In this document: one piece after another, positions 40,901 to 50,545 of the stretch
How positions within the stretch are numbered: position 1 is the first letter of the stretch
Layout: each line of letters starts with the position of its first letter
Assembly (NCBI RefSeq): GCF_018603905.1
Contig: NZ_JAHFZZ010000014.1
Coordinates: forward strand, 186,001-250,000
Length of the DNA stretch: 64,000 nt
Source: Nonomuraea sp. NEAU-A123
GTDB lineage: Bacteria > Actinomycetota > Actinomycetes > Streptosporangiales > Streptosporangiaceae
Reading direction: 5' to 3'
Program-made: the position numbers and the translations under genes
Notes under the pieces: generated by a model
Seen by the model: the letters and a program-made list of their open reading frames with translations, nothing else
Told to the model about the DNA's origin: nothing
The model's database searches: none

Positions 40901-43900
40901 GGGAGAGCGGGTCGACGTCGACCACGACCTCGCCCGCCGCGTTGTAGCCGAGCTGGCTGCGCGCGCCCGACGGTGTGGTGACGTAGGTCAGGTTCCCCGC
41001 GTCGTCGTACTCGAAGGCGGTGGTGTACCCGGCCGGGGTGGGGGTGCGGTCGACGGCGGTGGCGGAGATCCGCCGGCCCAGGTCGTCGTACGTCGCCCCG
41101 GTCACCCGTCCCGCCTGGTCCCGGGTCCAGAGCCATTCCCCGGCCACGTCGAAGCCCGACCGCGACTGCTTGCCCGCCGCGTCGGTCGTGGCGACCACGT
41201 TGCCCAGTTGGTCGTAGGTGTAGGTGTCGCCGTGGCCGAGCGCGTCCACGGCGCGCGTCATGCGGCCCAGCGCGTCGTACGTCGCTGTGGAGCCCGCGGT
41301 CACCGTGGCGCCGGCGCCGGCCTGCGTGTAGGAGGGCAGGGTGACGGTGAGCGGCCGGCTCATGGCGTCGTAGGCGGTCGTGGTCCGGTAGCCCTCGGCG
41401 TCCTCGCTCGTCACGACGTCGCCGAAGCTGTTGTAGCCGGCCCGCGTCGACGGCCTGACGTTGAACGGCGTGCTGCCCAGGTGCTCGATGGCCACCGTCG
41501 GCGCCTTGGTCGTGGTGAGCCGGCCCGCCTCGTCGTGGGTGTAGTCGGTCACTGCGCCGCGGGGGTCGGTCATCGTCCGGGGGAGGCCCCGCTGGTCTCT
41601 GGTCCAGGAGGTCGTGAGCCACGCGGCGCCGTCCCAGACCTTCTGGGACAGGGGCCGGCCCAGCGGGTCGAGGTCGAACGTGGTCCAGGTGAAGCCGCTG
41701 TTCTGCGCCTGGACCAGGGAGATGATGTGGTCGTCATCGTCGTAGCCGTACGTGGTCTTGCGCTTGATGCCGGCGGGGTCCAGCAGCGCCTCGGTGGTCC
41801 GGTTGGCGGCGTCCACGGTGTAGGCGGTCGTGCTCTTGCCGTTGCCGGTGACGCGCTGGATGAGGTTGCCCGCGCTGTCGTAGGTGTTCTGCTGGAGCGG
41901 GATGTCCCGGGTGGATCCGTCGGCGTTGTGGAAGCCCTCGGCCCAGACCGATTCGAGCAGGTTGTCGTCGTAGTAGTGGTTGCGGGTGGTGCGGCCCATG
42001 GCGTCGGTGACCGTGGCCAGGCGTCCGGCCGGGTCGTAGGCGCGGGATTCGAGGACCAGCTCCTTGGGGGAGCCGTTGTCCAGCGGGTCGCCGACCCAGT
42101 TGGCGAGGCTGCTGGTCAGCAGCAGTCCGGTCGGTCCGTAGACCTGCCGGTAGTCGGCGCCGGTGGCGTCCACGGTGCGGTTGAGGTTGCCGTAGGCGTC
42201 ATACCCGTAGGTGGTGGTGTTGCCGGCGGCGTCCTTGACGGACGAGACGCGGGCGGCGGAGTCGTAGGTGTAGGTCGTGGTGCGGGTGGCGTCCTTACCG
42301 GTGGGGTCCATCCGATCGACCTGGGTGACGTTGCCGTCGACGTCGTAGGTGTAGATGACCCACGGGAGGTGCTTGACGCCGCTGATCACGTCCGTGGTCG
42401 TGGGGCCGACGGTGGCGGTGAGGTGGTTGAGGGCGTCGTACCCCATCGAGGTGGTGACGCCGTTCGGGAACGCGTCGGAGACCTGGGCCACGGCGGTGGG
42501 GCGGCCGGCGCTGTCGTAGTCGTACTTCGTGGTGAGCCCGGCCGGGTCCACCATCTGGGCGAGGTCGCCGTTCTGGCGGTAGGCGAACCGGGTGGTCTTG
42601 CCGCCGGAGGTGGTCACGGAGGCGAGCAGCGCGTCCGGGACGGTGCCGCCGTCCACGGCGGCCTCGGTGCCGTCGGTGTAGGTGTACTTGGTGGTGCGAC
42701 CGGCACCGGATCCGCTCACGGGAGGTGTGGTGACGCTGAGCAGGTCGCCGGAGATGTCGTAGGTGTAGCTGGTGCGGTGGTCGGTGTCGCTCGTGGAGGT
42801 GGCCCGGGCGTCGAACGTGCCGGTGAGCTTGTCGTTGCGGGGGTTCAGCGGGTTGCCGGCGTCCAGGTAGTAGGTGAAGTAGGAGGTCTGGCAGGAGCGC
42901 GGGCCCCGGCAGGTCACCTTCATGACCGGGTTGCCCCGGTCGTCGTTGAAGAGCTGGGTGGTGTGCCCGTCCGGGTCGGTCACCGAGGCCAGGTTGCCGT
43001 TGAGGTCGTAGCCGTAGCGGGTGGTGCCGCCTGTCGCGTCGTACAGGGAGGTCGGGCGGCCGCCGTGCCGGGGGTCGAAGCTGTAGACCATCGCCTTGCC
43101 GCCCGGGTCGGCGGCGAGCACGGTGGTGCCGGGGATGCCGAACGTCGCGACGTCGTTGTAGTGCGCTTGGATCGCGTCCGTGTTCAGGCTGCTCCAGTAG
43201 AGCGCCACCTCGTCGATGGTGCCGGTGAAGTGGCCCAGCGTGTCGGCGGGCTTGGCGGGCCAGTTGCCCGCGATGAAGCCGGCGCCGACGTAGACATGGT
43301 CCTGCGCGACCGTGGAGACCGGCCCCTTGGACCTGGTCCCGACCACGGCACCGTCCAGCCAGAGCCACTGGGTGCCGCCGGAGGCCGTCAGGGCGACGTG
43401 GTGCCAGCTCGCGTCGGTCACGGTCGTGCTCGTGGTGATCGGCGCGATCGCGGCGCCGTCCCAGAACTGGCCGCGCAGCTTGCCGTCCGTCCCGACGTAC
43501 AGCGCGGGGGTGTAGTTCGCCTGCGGCCCGGCCGGGTCGGTGAGGGCCTGGGCCTGGTAGGCGAGCAGGACACCGGGCTTGGCGGTCTTGAACCACAGCT
43601 CGGCCGAGAGGTCGCCGCCGCCCTTGATCTCGCGGTCGGGGAGCTCCAGGTAGGAGCTGGAGCCGTTGAACCCGGCGGCCGTGTCGCCGCCGGTGGCCAG
43701 GACGATGGGCGCGGTCTGGTTCAGGGTGACGTTGTGGTAGGTCGCGTCGGTGTCGCGCCCGTCGCCGTAGGCCGCGCTGGCCGCCCGGGTGCCGGAGTAC
43801 TCGGCGAGGCGGTAGTACTCGCGCGGCCGGGCGCTCAGGACCGCGTTGGGGTAGTACTCGGTGGAGCCCTGCGTCTGGGCGGGGTACACCCGCCACTGCC

Positions 43901-46900
43901 CGCCGTTGGCGTCGGTCACCGAGGCGACGCGGTCGCTCTGGGCGTCGTAGGCGAGCGTGGCCTGCAGCTTGCCCGAAGGCAGCTTGACCGTCTCCAGCAC
44001 GCCCGTGTACTGACCGGCCTTGTACTGAGCGGTGACGGCCGTGGGGCCGAGCGGGTGGGTGTAGAAGGCGGGGTCGTCGATCTGGCCGGTGAAGTGGCCG
44101 CGCGTGTCGGCGGGCGCGGCGGGGCACCAGCCCGAGGTGGTCATGTAGCCCGCACCGACGCTGGCGTACGGCAGGTGGGTGGGCATGATCTGCTTGGCGC
44201 GGTCGTCCACGATCGACCCGTCCACGTACAGGCCCTGCCAGGTTCCGCTCGAGGTCAGCACCACGTGGTGCCAGGCCCCGTCGTTCACCGCCGCGGTCGA
44301 GCTCATCCCTCCGCAACTGCCGTCGTCGGCCAGCTGGCCGTGCAGCTTCCCATCGGTCCCGACGTAGAGCATCGGCAGGAAGCCCCAGGGGAGCGGGCCC
44401 CGGGAGTCCTCCAGCGTGTTCATCTGCGCGCCGTACAGCACGCCGGCCTTGGTGGTCTTGAACCACATCCCGACCGCCGCGTAGGTGGTGTCGTCGGTGA
44501 TGTTGTACGGCATGCGCAGGTAGGAGCTCGTGCCGTTGAACGTCGCCGAGCCGTCCGTGGTCCCGGCCGGGGCGCCCGCCGCGCCGAAGGCCAGGTTGAC
44601 CGCCTCCGCGTCGTCCTGGCCGACGAACTGCCGGGCCTCGTTGGTCGCGCCCTGGTGGAGCCGGTAGTACATCGCGGGGGCGGCGTCCACGACGGCCGTC
44701 CGGTGGTGCGACACCATGCTGTAGGTGTATTTCGTGCAGGCCGTCGTCGTGCCCGGCGGGCAGACGTGGGCGAGCAGACCGTAGCCGTAGCCATAGGTCC
44801 ACGCGGGCGCTCCCTGGGCGGGATCGGTGGCGACCGAGGTCACCACCCCGCTGGTCCAGGTGAAGTAGAGGCCGCGGCCGCTGAGCTTGTTCACGACCTT
44901 GGCGAGGGTGCCGTCGCCGTTGTAGGTGAGGAACTCGCCGTGCAGGTCGTCGTCGTAGATCGCGGTCAACCGGCCGTTGTTCGGGTCGAACACGTACGCG
45001 CCGCCGGACTTGTCGCGGAGGAACCACGCCAGATCGGTCTTGACCAGGCTCACCGACCGGCCCTCGGGCGGCGCGTACGTGCCGTCGGGGTTGCGGCCGA
45101 AGCGCGCCTGCCGCCCGTCGGGGTAGGTGACGACGACGTTGCCCGTCCAGTCCGCGTCGGTGACGATCCTCATGTCGTAGGCGGTGGTCCAGCCCACGCC
45201 GAACATCCCCGCGCGGGAGTTCAGGCTGCTGTACGAGCGGGTGATCGCCAGCGCGGGACCGGCGGTGGTGAGGCTGGCGTCCGTGGTGGTGGCCGCGTAC
45301 TGGCCGGTCAGCGGGTCGACGCCCTTGACGGCGGCCGTGCCCGCGCTGTCGGAGACGTGTGAGGAGACCAGGGGCTGCGGCACGACCGTGCTGAACGTGC
45401 TCCACCCGGTCGCCGGGCTGGAGGTCTTGCCGTCGGTGACCAGGGCCTGCCACACGTACTGCTCGCCCCACTTGAGCTTGCCCTGCGGCACCGTCCAGTT
45501 CGCGCTCTGCTCACCGGTGTTGGAGTCGCCCTTGACCAGGCCGGTCGCGGGGCACGTGTTGGGGTCGGAGAGCAGGCAGACGTTGAAGATGAAGTTCAGC
45601 GAGCCGCCGGGCCACTCGTCCTCGTCATGGCCGGTGACCGTGAACTCCGGCGTCAGCGTGGACTCCACGTACCCGCTGCCCGGCCACATCGAGTCGATCT
45701 GGGGCGGCACGTTGACCACGGTCAGGCTGACGCACCAGACGGGTACGCCCCAGTCGGAGAAGAACTGCCCGTTCGTCACCATGTCCCAGCAGATCTGGTA
45801 CGAGCCCGGGTTGAGCGAGTCGATCGTGGCGCTGACCTTCGCCGAGCCGTTGTTGGCGATCGTGGCGGGCAGGCTCGCGGCCGCGGTGGAGCTGCCCACG
45901 AAGGTGCCGCCGGTGGTGTACACCTTGTAGCCCAGCTTGACCGTACTGGGGGACCAGGAGTTCATCCCGTTGTTGATCACCGTGACGGGGAGCTTGCCGA
46001 AGCTGTTGGCCGTCACCGGCGGGTCGATCGTGGCATCGGAGCCGATCACGTACAGCGCCCGCCAAGGGCTGTAATCCACCTGCAGGTACGGCGGGTTGGC
46101 CGAGTTGGCGCTGGCGAACTCCTTGAAGCTGTCGGCGGTCAGCGCCAGGCCGTTGTTACCCGCGCCGTTGGCCCAGTCCGACAGGGCGGACAGGCCCGCG
46201 CTGTTGATCCCGATCCACGCCCAGCCGGCGCCGCCACAGGTGACGCCGCCGGTGAAGCTGGCCGAGCCCCAGGTGTCGCCGAGCGTCACGCCGGGATAGG
46301 AGGCGATCGTGCCGACGTTCCAGCTACTGGTGATCGCCTTCACCGTGACCGGGTTGGCCGAGCAGGAGTTCGACAGGGTGTTGTAGAGGAAGAGCGCGGC
46401 GCCGGTCACATAGGCGTGGGGGATCTGGGAGGCGAGGTTGAAGTTGATGTAGGTGTTGTTGCGCTTGGTGCCGTCCTGCGAGCCGACCAGGAGCTGGTCG
46501 CTGCCGGAGTGGTTGGCGCCGGAGTGGTTGTCGACGTAGGTGTCGGAGGCGGCGCCGCTGGTCGTGCGTACGTAGGAGGAAGGGTCGATGACCACGGGGA
46601 ACACGCGCTTGTTGGCCCGCAGCCACTTCTGGTCGGCGCTGACCCGCAGGACGTTGCCGATGAGGGTGTAGCTGACCGCGTCGGAGCGGGCGCCCGCGGC
46701 GTCGCGCATGAACCCGGCGGGGACGGTGACGCGGACGGCGCCTCGCTCGTCGACGAACTCCACGCCCTGCGGCGAGCTTCGCGCCGTCAGACCCTTGGCC
46801 TGGAAGGGGAAGTCCCAGGGGCCCGTCGCGGCCTGGCCGGAGGTCAGGACGAGCGACTCCTTGATCCCGTTCCAGGTGGCCTCGACCTCGATGTCGGTCC

Positions 46901-47579
46901 CCGGCAGCACCTCACTGTATTTCGCGATATTTCCGGAAATACTGGCTTTGGTGCTTTTTGCCGCTTGGAGGGCGAAGGACAGGCTGTGGCCCTCGTCCAA
47001 GGTGAGCGATTGGAGCCTGGGGTCGGCGGCGTTGTCGGCCACCTCGACTCCGACGTCGTTGGCCGCCTGCCGCCAGCGGCCGGCCGCGCCGGTCAGGTTG
47101 AGGTCGATGTCCGCCCACTCACCGGTGGCCGTCTGGTAACGCACCGGCCTGGAGTACGTGCGCACGGTGTAGGTCTGATCGGGGTTCTGGAAGACCTTCG
47201 ACGTCGCGTCGCCCAGCCTGGGCACCACCTGGCTCTGCTTGGCGTCGAACCCGTGGACCTCGCTGTTGCCCGGCTTGCCGGTCGCCGCGCTCACCTGCTG
47301 CGGTCTGTTCGACAGCCGGGAGACAGGTTTGGGCGTCTTCGGGGCCTCCTGGGGCACGGTCCCCTTGGGCGGCTTGGCGGCGGCCCGCTTGGTCGGCTCG
47401 GTCCGCGCCTGGGTCGCGTCCGCCGCCACCTGGTGGGCGCGGTTCGCCGCCGACCCGAGCCGTTGCTCGGGGAGCGTGGGCTCCTTGGGAGCCGCAGTGG
47501 CTCCGTGAGCTGCGACGCTGATGACAAGGGTGCTCACTGTCAGTGCAGCGCAAAGACGGGTAGCCCAACGGTTCCTCAT
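37920..47579 (-). CDS. Giant secreted RHS-repeat protein with two LamG domains and C-terminal HExxH metallopeptidase-like domain
   Basis: A 3,219-residue protein. The ATG at 47579 follows GGAGG; the signal is MRNRWATRLCAALTVSTLVI. Rough layout: a Pro/Lys linker and N-terminal beta domain (to about 330); a DNRLRE-like domain (about 333-505, YVRTTSGAASDTYVDNHSGA); Ig-like strands; the start of the RHS shell (about 750-800, VDPLTGQYAATTTDASL); two LamG domains inside the repeat region (about 960-1190 and 1246-1480, DGAWHHVVLTSSGTWQGLYV); then more than 40 YD units; and the RHS core end AARWYDPGTGAFSSRDTLEV (about 2760-2780). Beyond it lie a membrane-like helix (CGPVWLYCLAAVGVTAGAAY), a Pro-rich linker and a C-terminal domain with LLARTLAHERFHVGELRQGL (HERFH at about 3174-3178) and downstream Glu/Asp. 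Predicted: a polymorphic toxin or surface protein delivering a metallopeptidase. Confidence 0.88.
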   Translation of the reverse strand: MRNRWATRLCAALTVSTLVISVAAHGATAAPKEPTLPEQRLGSAANRAHQVAADATQARTEPTKRAAAKPPKGTVPQEAPKTPKPVSRLSNRPQQVSAATGKPGNSEVHGFDAKQSQVVPRLGDATSKVFQNPDQTYTVRTYSRPVRYQTATGEWADIDLNLTGAAGRWRQAANDVGVEVADNAADPRLQSLTLDEGHSLSFALQAAKSTKASISGNIAKYSEVLPGTDIEVEATWNGIKESLVLTSGQAATGPWDFPFQAKGLTARSSPQGVEFVDERGAVRVTVPAGFMRDAAGARSDAVSYTLIGNVLRVSADQKWLRANKRVFPVVIDPSSYVRTTSGAASDTYVDNHSGANHSGSDQLLVGSQDGTKRNNTYINFNLASQIPHAYVTGAALFLYNTLSNSCSANPVTVKAITSSWNVGTIASYPGVTLGDTWGSASFTGGVTCGGAGWAWIGINSAGLSALSDWANGAGNNGLALTADSFKEFASANSANPPYLQVDYSPWRALYVIGSDATIDPPVTANSFGKLPVTVINNGMNSWSPSTVKLGYKVYTTGGTFVGSSTAAASLPATIANNGSAKVSATIDSLNPGSYQICWDMVTNGQFFSDWGVPVWCVSLTVVNVPPQIDSMWPGSGYVESTLTPEFTVTGHDEDEWPGGSLNFIFNVCLLSDPNTCPATGLVKGDSNTGEQSANWTVPQGKLKWGEQYVWQALVTDGKTSSPATGWSTFSTVVPQPLVSSHVSDSAGTAAVKGVDPLTGQYAATTTDASLTTAGPALAITRSYSSLNSRAGMFGVGWTTAYDMRIVTDADWTGNVVVTYPDGRQARFGRNPDGTYAPPEGRSVSLVKTDLAWFLRDKSGGAYVFDPNNGRLTAIYDDDLHGEFLTYNGDGTLAKVVNKLSGRGLYFTWTSGVVTSVATDPAQGAPAWTYGYGYGLLAHVCPPGTTTACTKYTYSMVSHHRTAVVDAAPAMYYRLHQGATNEARQFVGQDDAEAVNLAFGAAGAPAGTTDGSATFNGTSSYLRMPYNITDDTTYAAVGMWFKTTKAGVLYGAQMNTLEDSRGPLPWGFLPMLYVGTDGKLHGQLADDGSCGGMSSTAAVNDGAWHHVVLTSSGTWQGLYVDGSIVDDRAKQIMPTHLPYASVGAGYMTTSGWCPAAPADTRGHFTGQIDDPAFYTHPLGPTAVTAQYKAGQYTGVLETVKLPSGKLQATLAYDAQSDRVASVTDANGGQWRVYPAQTQGSTEYYPNAVLSARPREYYRLAEYSGTRAASAAYGDGRDTDATYHNVTLNQTAPIVLATGGDTAAGFNGSSSYLELPDREIKGGGDLSAELWFKTAKPGVLLAYQAQALTDPAGPQANYTPALYVGTDGKLRGQFWDGAAIAPITTSTTVTDASWHHVALTASGGTQWLWLDGAVVGTRSKGPVSTVAQDHVYVGAGFIAGNWPAKPADTLGHFTGTIDEVALYWSSLNTDAIQAHYNDVATFGIPGTTVLAADPGGKAMVYSFDPRHGGRPTSLYDATGGTTRYGYDLNGNLASVTDPDGHTTQLFNDDRGNPVMKVTCRGPRSCQTSYFTYYLDAGNPLNPRNDKLTGTFDARATSTSDTDHRTSYTYDISGDLLSVTTPPVSGSGAGRTTKYTYTDGTEAAVDGGTVPDALLASVTTSGGKTTRFAYRQNGDLAQMVDPAGLTTKYDYDSAGRPTAVAQVSDAFPNGVTTSMGYDALNHLTATVGPTTTDVISGVKHLPWVIYTYDVDGNVTQVDRMDPTGKDATRTTTYTYDSAARVSSVKDAAGNTTTYGYDAYGNLNRTVDATGADYRQVYGPTGLLLTSSLANWVGDPLDNGSPKELVLESRAYDPAGRLATVTDAMGRTTRNHYYDDNLLESVWAEGFHNADGSTRDIPLQQNTYDSAGNLIQRVTGNGKSTTAYTVDAANRTTEALLDPAGIKRKTTYGYDDDDHIISLVQAQNSGFTWTTFDLDPLGRPLSQKVWDGAAWLTTSWTRDQRGLPRTMTDPRGAVTDYTHDEAGRLTTTKAPTVAIEHLGSTPFNVRPSTRAGYNSFGDVVTSEDAEGYRTTTAYDAMSRPLTVTLPSYTQAGAGATVTAGSTATYDALGRMTRAVDALGHGDTYTYDQLGNVVATTDAAGKQSRSGFDVAGEWLWTRDQAGRVTGATYDDLGRRISATAVDRTPTPAGYTTAFEYDDAGNLTYVTTPSGARSQLGYNAAGEVVVDVDPLSQAHWYTRDHAGRVTKVSNPDGTGSTLTFDGAGRATAVADLDASGNQLRPTTISYDAGSNPVTVNRPGGGVTTYDYDALNRLTGQHEKTTSTHSVTTTFGYDAVGNRTRFTDGNGNATLYGYNPWNLQVAMLVPTTTAYPTLAQRQTITDYDAAGRPVQVSKPGGVTIARTFDALNQLTAETGAGAETATTAHSFGYDAVGRQTSAGSDTFGYDDRDHLVSTAGPSGTASFTYDADGRMKARTDKAGTATYDYDAASRLTTVRDPLTGGTSTYSYDSMDQLKAVDYGGAKRSFDYDALHRPTSDTLKTNAGAVLAAIAYGYDDADRLTSKTTTGTAGAGANTYGYDLAGRLTSWNSVAYEYDDAGNRTKAGTAAAVYDARNQLVSDGSAGYAYSARGTLRSRTPTGGSASATSYDAFDRMITDGATTYAYDGLDRVASTAGRTFSYSGLGNTPAAAGTELYGRDPAGNIVSVAGLYAFTDRHGDLTATFTGAGVLTDSVAYDPYGKVVASSGTKRGVGYQGGWTDPATGKVNMAARWYDPGTGAFSSRDTLEVDPMPSAKGNRFAYADGDPLNQVDPTGHFGCPAFVCGTAKQVIKVVKIDIAKPVLTAADFILTGGGEVGAAARGSRFCGPVWLYCLAAVGVTAGAAYLGAKWWQNNWWKGWPDGSGPYIDYPGGSSPSKGKSGSTPGDDDDPGSSPDKGTKTPPKADPPPPPPPTPQELADIAAKTRATRPGPIDHDQLPGPAGISLADALDKGLNHRVDNAIDKILDKVGVAFTPIEAGAGDGQPNGGLDPAPHVIGQCSGVFGADAMQECRVDPGPGVPPDPTVQLDPCRGVTGAGAACSSAEGLSLEDAGYGGGNGARARGLFGGDSVNLARARDARRPHWSERLPMNMDTVRRVAQDWDIRIDDLTIRIDKKMDGQAGVTYPNQMVLLRRAAFRSEELLARTLAHERFHVGELRQGLPYPTTNEEADPYEDRAYAFEDDWWDNHPRNQ

Positions 47580-47707
47580 GCAGACCTCCGGCGGCGACCG
47601 TAATCGCCACCTGTCCGTCCCACATCTGTACGGGGGACGTGGATCTAGGTCGTCCGAACCTTCCCGGTTAGGTATGAGATCCACTACAAGTCCGGTACTC
47701 TCGCCTC

Positions 47708-50500
47708 GTGCTGCACGGGCGCATCGCGGAGCAGGCCAGGATCATGCGACTTCTCGCTGGTGAGAGCGGCGCTCTGATGGTGCGCGGGGAAGCCGGGGCG
47801 GGCAAGAGCGCGTTGCTGGCCTTCGCGGCCGAGATCGCGAGTGATCAAATCGTACTCCGCGCCTCCGGTACGCCTGAGGAGTCCCACCTCCCGTACGGCG
47901 GCCTGCACATGCTGCTGGCGACCACCCGCCCGCGCTGGAAACACCTGCCCGCCCAGCAGCGCGACGTCCTCGACCACCTGGGCCAGGTGCCCGGCATTCA
48001 CGCGGCCGGCGAACCGTACCTGCCTGCCTGGAACCTCCTGCGTCACCTGGCGGGGAGGGGGCCCGTGCTCTGCCTGATCGACGACGCGCACTGGCTGGAC
48101 CGGGAGAGCCTGGCGGTCCTGTCCTTCTGCGTCCGCCGCCTCGCCGCCGCGCGCGTGGTGATCCTGTTGGCCGCCGAGGGCGAGCTGCCCGCGCTGCGCG
48201 GAATCGACGAGCTGGACCTGCCCGGTGTCGACCGGCAGGCGGCGCTGGACATCGTCGCCGAGCGCCGGCCGGGCATCGTCCCGCAGGTGCGTGAGCGGAT
48301 CGTCGGTGATGCCCGCGGCAACCCGCTGGCCCTGTGCGAGCTGGCCGCGGGGATCAGCCCCGCGCAGGTCGAGGGCGGGCTGTCACCGCTGGGCCTCTAC
48401 ACCGGCTGGCCCGGACGTTCGCGGCGGGCCGATCAGTTGTACGGCGAGCGCTTACGCGCCCTGCCCGAGCGGACTCGTTTCCTCCTCCTGCTGGCCGCCA
48501 CCGACCCGGCGGCCTCCCTGCCCGAGCTGCTCGCCGCTACCAGGGCGGTTCCGGCCGCTCACTCCGAGCTTTTCACCGCCGCCGGAGCGACCCCGGCTGA
48601 TCTGGCGCCCGCCGAGACCGCCGAGCTGGTCGAGGTGCGGCAGGCCGGGCTCACCCCTCGCCACCTGCTGATCCTGGTCGCCGCCTACCAGTCCGCGCCG
48701 GTCTCGGCCCGCATCGCCGCGCACCAAGCCCTGGCCGAGGTGTCGCCCGAGCGGCGGGTCTGGCATCTCGCCGCCGCCGTACTGGGGCCGGACGAGGAGA
48801 TCGCGCGCGAGCTGGCGGCCATCGGGACGTCGTCGGCGCTGGAGCGCGCAGCCGAGCTGACCACCGACCCCCGGCCACGCGCCCGGCGCTATGCCGCCGC
48901 CGCGGTCGCCGCGTGCGACGCCGGCCAGCAACGCCGCGCGGCGGACCTGGCGACCCGCGCGACCGAGCTGAGCGCCGAACCATCGACGCTGGCCTCGGCC
49001 GCCCGCGTGCTGGCCACCGTGGAGTGCGAGATCGGCTCGCCGACCAAGGCCGCGCGGATGCTGCTCGACTCGGCGGCCAGGATCGGCGACGACGACCACG
49101 CCATGGCCATCGTGATGATCGCCGACGCGATCCGGCTGTTCGGCTACAGCGGCGACGAGGGGCTCGCCGCCCAGATCGCCGCCGCCGTCTGGGCGGCGCC
49201 GGCGGCTTCGCGAGCCCCTTCGCGGGTCGCGCGGTCAGGCGCCCAGCCCACCTGGTCCACTCCGCTGGCCCGGTCGCTGCCCACGCTGGCGAAGATCATG
49301 GCCGGTGACCCGTTCAGCGGCTTCGCCGCCATCGGCGAGCTGGTCGAGCACACGCCCGCCCTGGCCACCCAGCAAGCCATCACCGCCACCTCTTTGGGGC
49401 TGATGGCCGCCGACGCCGGCTCGGCGCTGCGGCTGACCAACACGCTGGTGACCGACTGCCGCCACCAGGACCTGATGGGGCTTTTGCCGTACGCCCTGCA
49501 ACTCCAGGCCCAGGCCCTCCTGCTGAGCGGCCGCAAGGCCGAAGCGCTCAGACAGGCCACCGAGGGGCTGAAGCTCGCCCGTGACCTCGGCCAGACCCAC
49601 CGAGTCGGGCACCTGAGCGGCCTGGTCGCGCTGATCGCCGCGTTGAGCGGCGATGAGAAGCGCTGCCGGGCCTACGCCGAGTCGAGCCTGGCCTACTGTG
49701 CCGACCACGACGCGCCGGCCAGCGCGGCGCTGGCCACCTGGGCGCTCGGCCTGATGGAGCTGGGACGGGGCCGGGCGGGCGCCGCCGTGGAGCACCTGGC
49801 GCGCGTGGTCGCCGGCCCCGCGCACCACCCGGTGGTCGCGGTTCACTGCGCGGCCGACCTGGTCGACGCGGCCGTCCAGGCCGACCTGCCCGGCGCCGCC
49901 GCCGAGCCGCTGGCCCTGCTGGAGCGGTGGGCGGGCGACACGCGCCAGCGCTGGGTGGGCGCGGTGGCGCTGCGCTGCCGGGCGCTGGTCGCGCCGGACG
50001 GCGAGGCGGAGCCGCTCTTCACCGGCGCGCTCGACCTGCACGGCCCGTCCCCGGCCTCCTTCCAGCGGGCCAGGACCGAGCTCGCCTACGGGCAGTGGCT
50101 CCGCCGTATCAGGCGCAGGTCCGAAGCCCGTTCTCATCTGCGGGCCGCGTGTGCCGCGTTCGAGTCGCTGGGCAGCACCCCCTGGGCCGAGCGCGCCGCG
50201 GCCGAGCTGAGCGCGACAGGGGAGGCGAGCCCGGCCGAGCCGCTGCCGGAAGCACTGCGCGGGCTGACGCCGCAGGAGCGGCACGTCGTGTCCCTCGCCG
50301 CACAGGGGTCGTCCAACCGGGACATCGCCGCCCAGCTCTTCCTCAGCCCGCGGACCGTCGGCTATCACCTCTACCGTGCCTTCCCCAAGCTGGGCATCAC
50401 CTCCCGGACCGAGCTGGCGGACTTGCTACGGCAAGCCGGCACCGGTTTCGGGACGATCACACCGGCCGCCGATATGACCGGCCACCCCCGTCCGGGATGA
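47708..50500 (+). CDS. LuxR-family transcriptional regulator of the LAL type (large ATP-binding)
   Basis: A 930-residue protein; GTG start at 47708. The AAA ATPase domain begins at once: LHGRIAEQARIMRLLAGESG, Walker A MVRGEAGAGKSALLAFAA, ESHLPYGGLHMLLA (typical of LALs) and Walker B VLCLIDDAHWLDRESLAVLS. A long helical sensor/TPR-like middle follows. The C-terminal LuxR HTH (about 855-915) reads LRGLTPQERHVVSLAAQGSS, NRDIAAQLFLSPRTVGYHLY, RAFPKLGITSRTELADLL. It is divergent from the giant RHS gene (128-bp gap) and could control it. It is followed after 45 bp by the FHA-ABC gene. One TTA codon is present near 48450. Confidence 0.9.
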   Translation: MLHGRIAEQARIMRLLAGESGALMVRGEAGAGKSALLAFAAEIASDQIVLRASGTPEESHLPYGGLHMLLATTRPRWKHLPAQQRDVLDHLGQVPGIHAAGEPYLPAWNLLRHLAGRGPVLCLIDDAHWLDRESLAVLSFCVRRLAAARVVILLAAEGELPALRGIDELDLPGVDRQAALDIVAERRPGIVPQVRERIVGDARGNPLALCELAAGISPAQVEGGLSPLGLYTGWPGRSRRADQLYGERLRALPERTRFLLLLAATDPAASLPELLAATRAVPAAHSELFTAAGATPADLAPAETAELVEVRQAGLTPRHLLILVAAYQSAPVSARIAAHQALAEVSPERRVWHLAAAVLGPDEEIARELAAIGTSSALERAAELTTDPRPRARRYAAAAVAACDAGQQRRAADLATRATELSAEPSTLASAARVLATVECEIGSPTKAARMLLDSAARIGDDDHAMAIVMIADAIRLFGYSGDEGLAAQIAAAVWAAPAASRAPSRVARSGAQPTWSTPLARSLPTLAKIMAGDPFSGFAAIGELVEHTPALATQQAITATSLGLMAADAGSALRLTNTLVTDCRHQDLMGLLPYALQLQAQALLLSGRKAEALRQATEGLKLARDLGQTHRVGHLSGLVALIAALSGDEKRCRAYAESSLAYCADHDAPASAALATWALGLMELGRGRAGAAVEHLARVVAGPAHHPVVAVHCAADLVDAAVQADLPGAAAEPLALLERWAGDTRQRWVGAVALRCRALVAPDGEAEPLFTGALDLHGPSPASFQRARTELAYGQWLRRIRRRSEARSHLRAACAAFESLGSTPWAERAAAELSATGEASPAEPLPEALRGLTPQERHVVSLAAQGSSNRDIAAQLFLSPRTVGYHLYRAFPKLGITSRTELADLLRQAGTGFGTITPAADMTGHPRPG

Positions 50501-50545
50501 CGAAGCGTTTCGTCATCTCTTGCCCTCCGTGAGAAAGGCGGTCTC

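Noticed and set aside
38119..47603. Plus-strand frames up to 1,495 codons opposite the RHS gene
   Set aside because: They are open because of codon bias in the GC-rich repeats, have Val/Gly/Arg-rich content and no RBS or domain.
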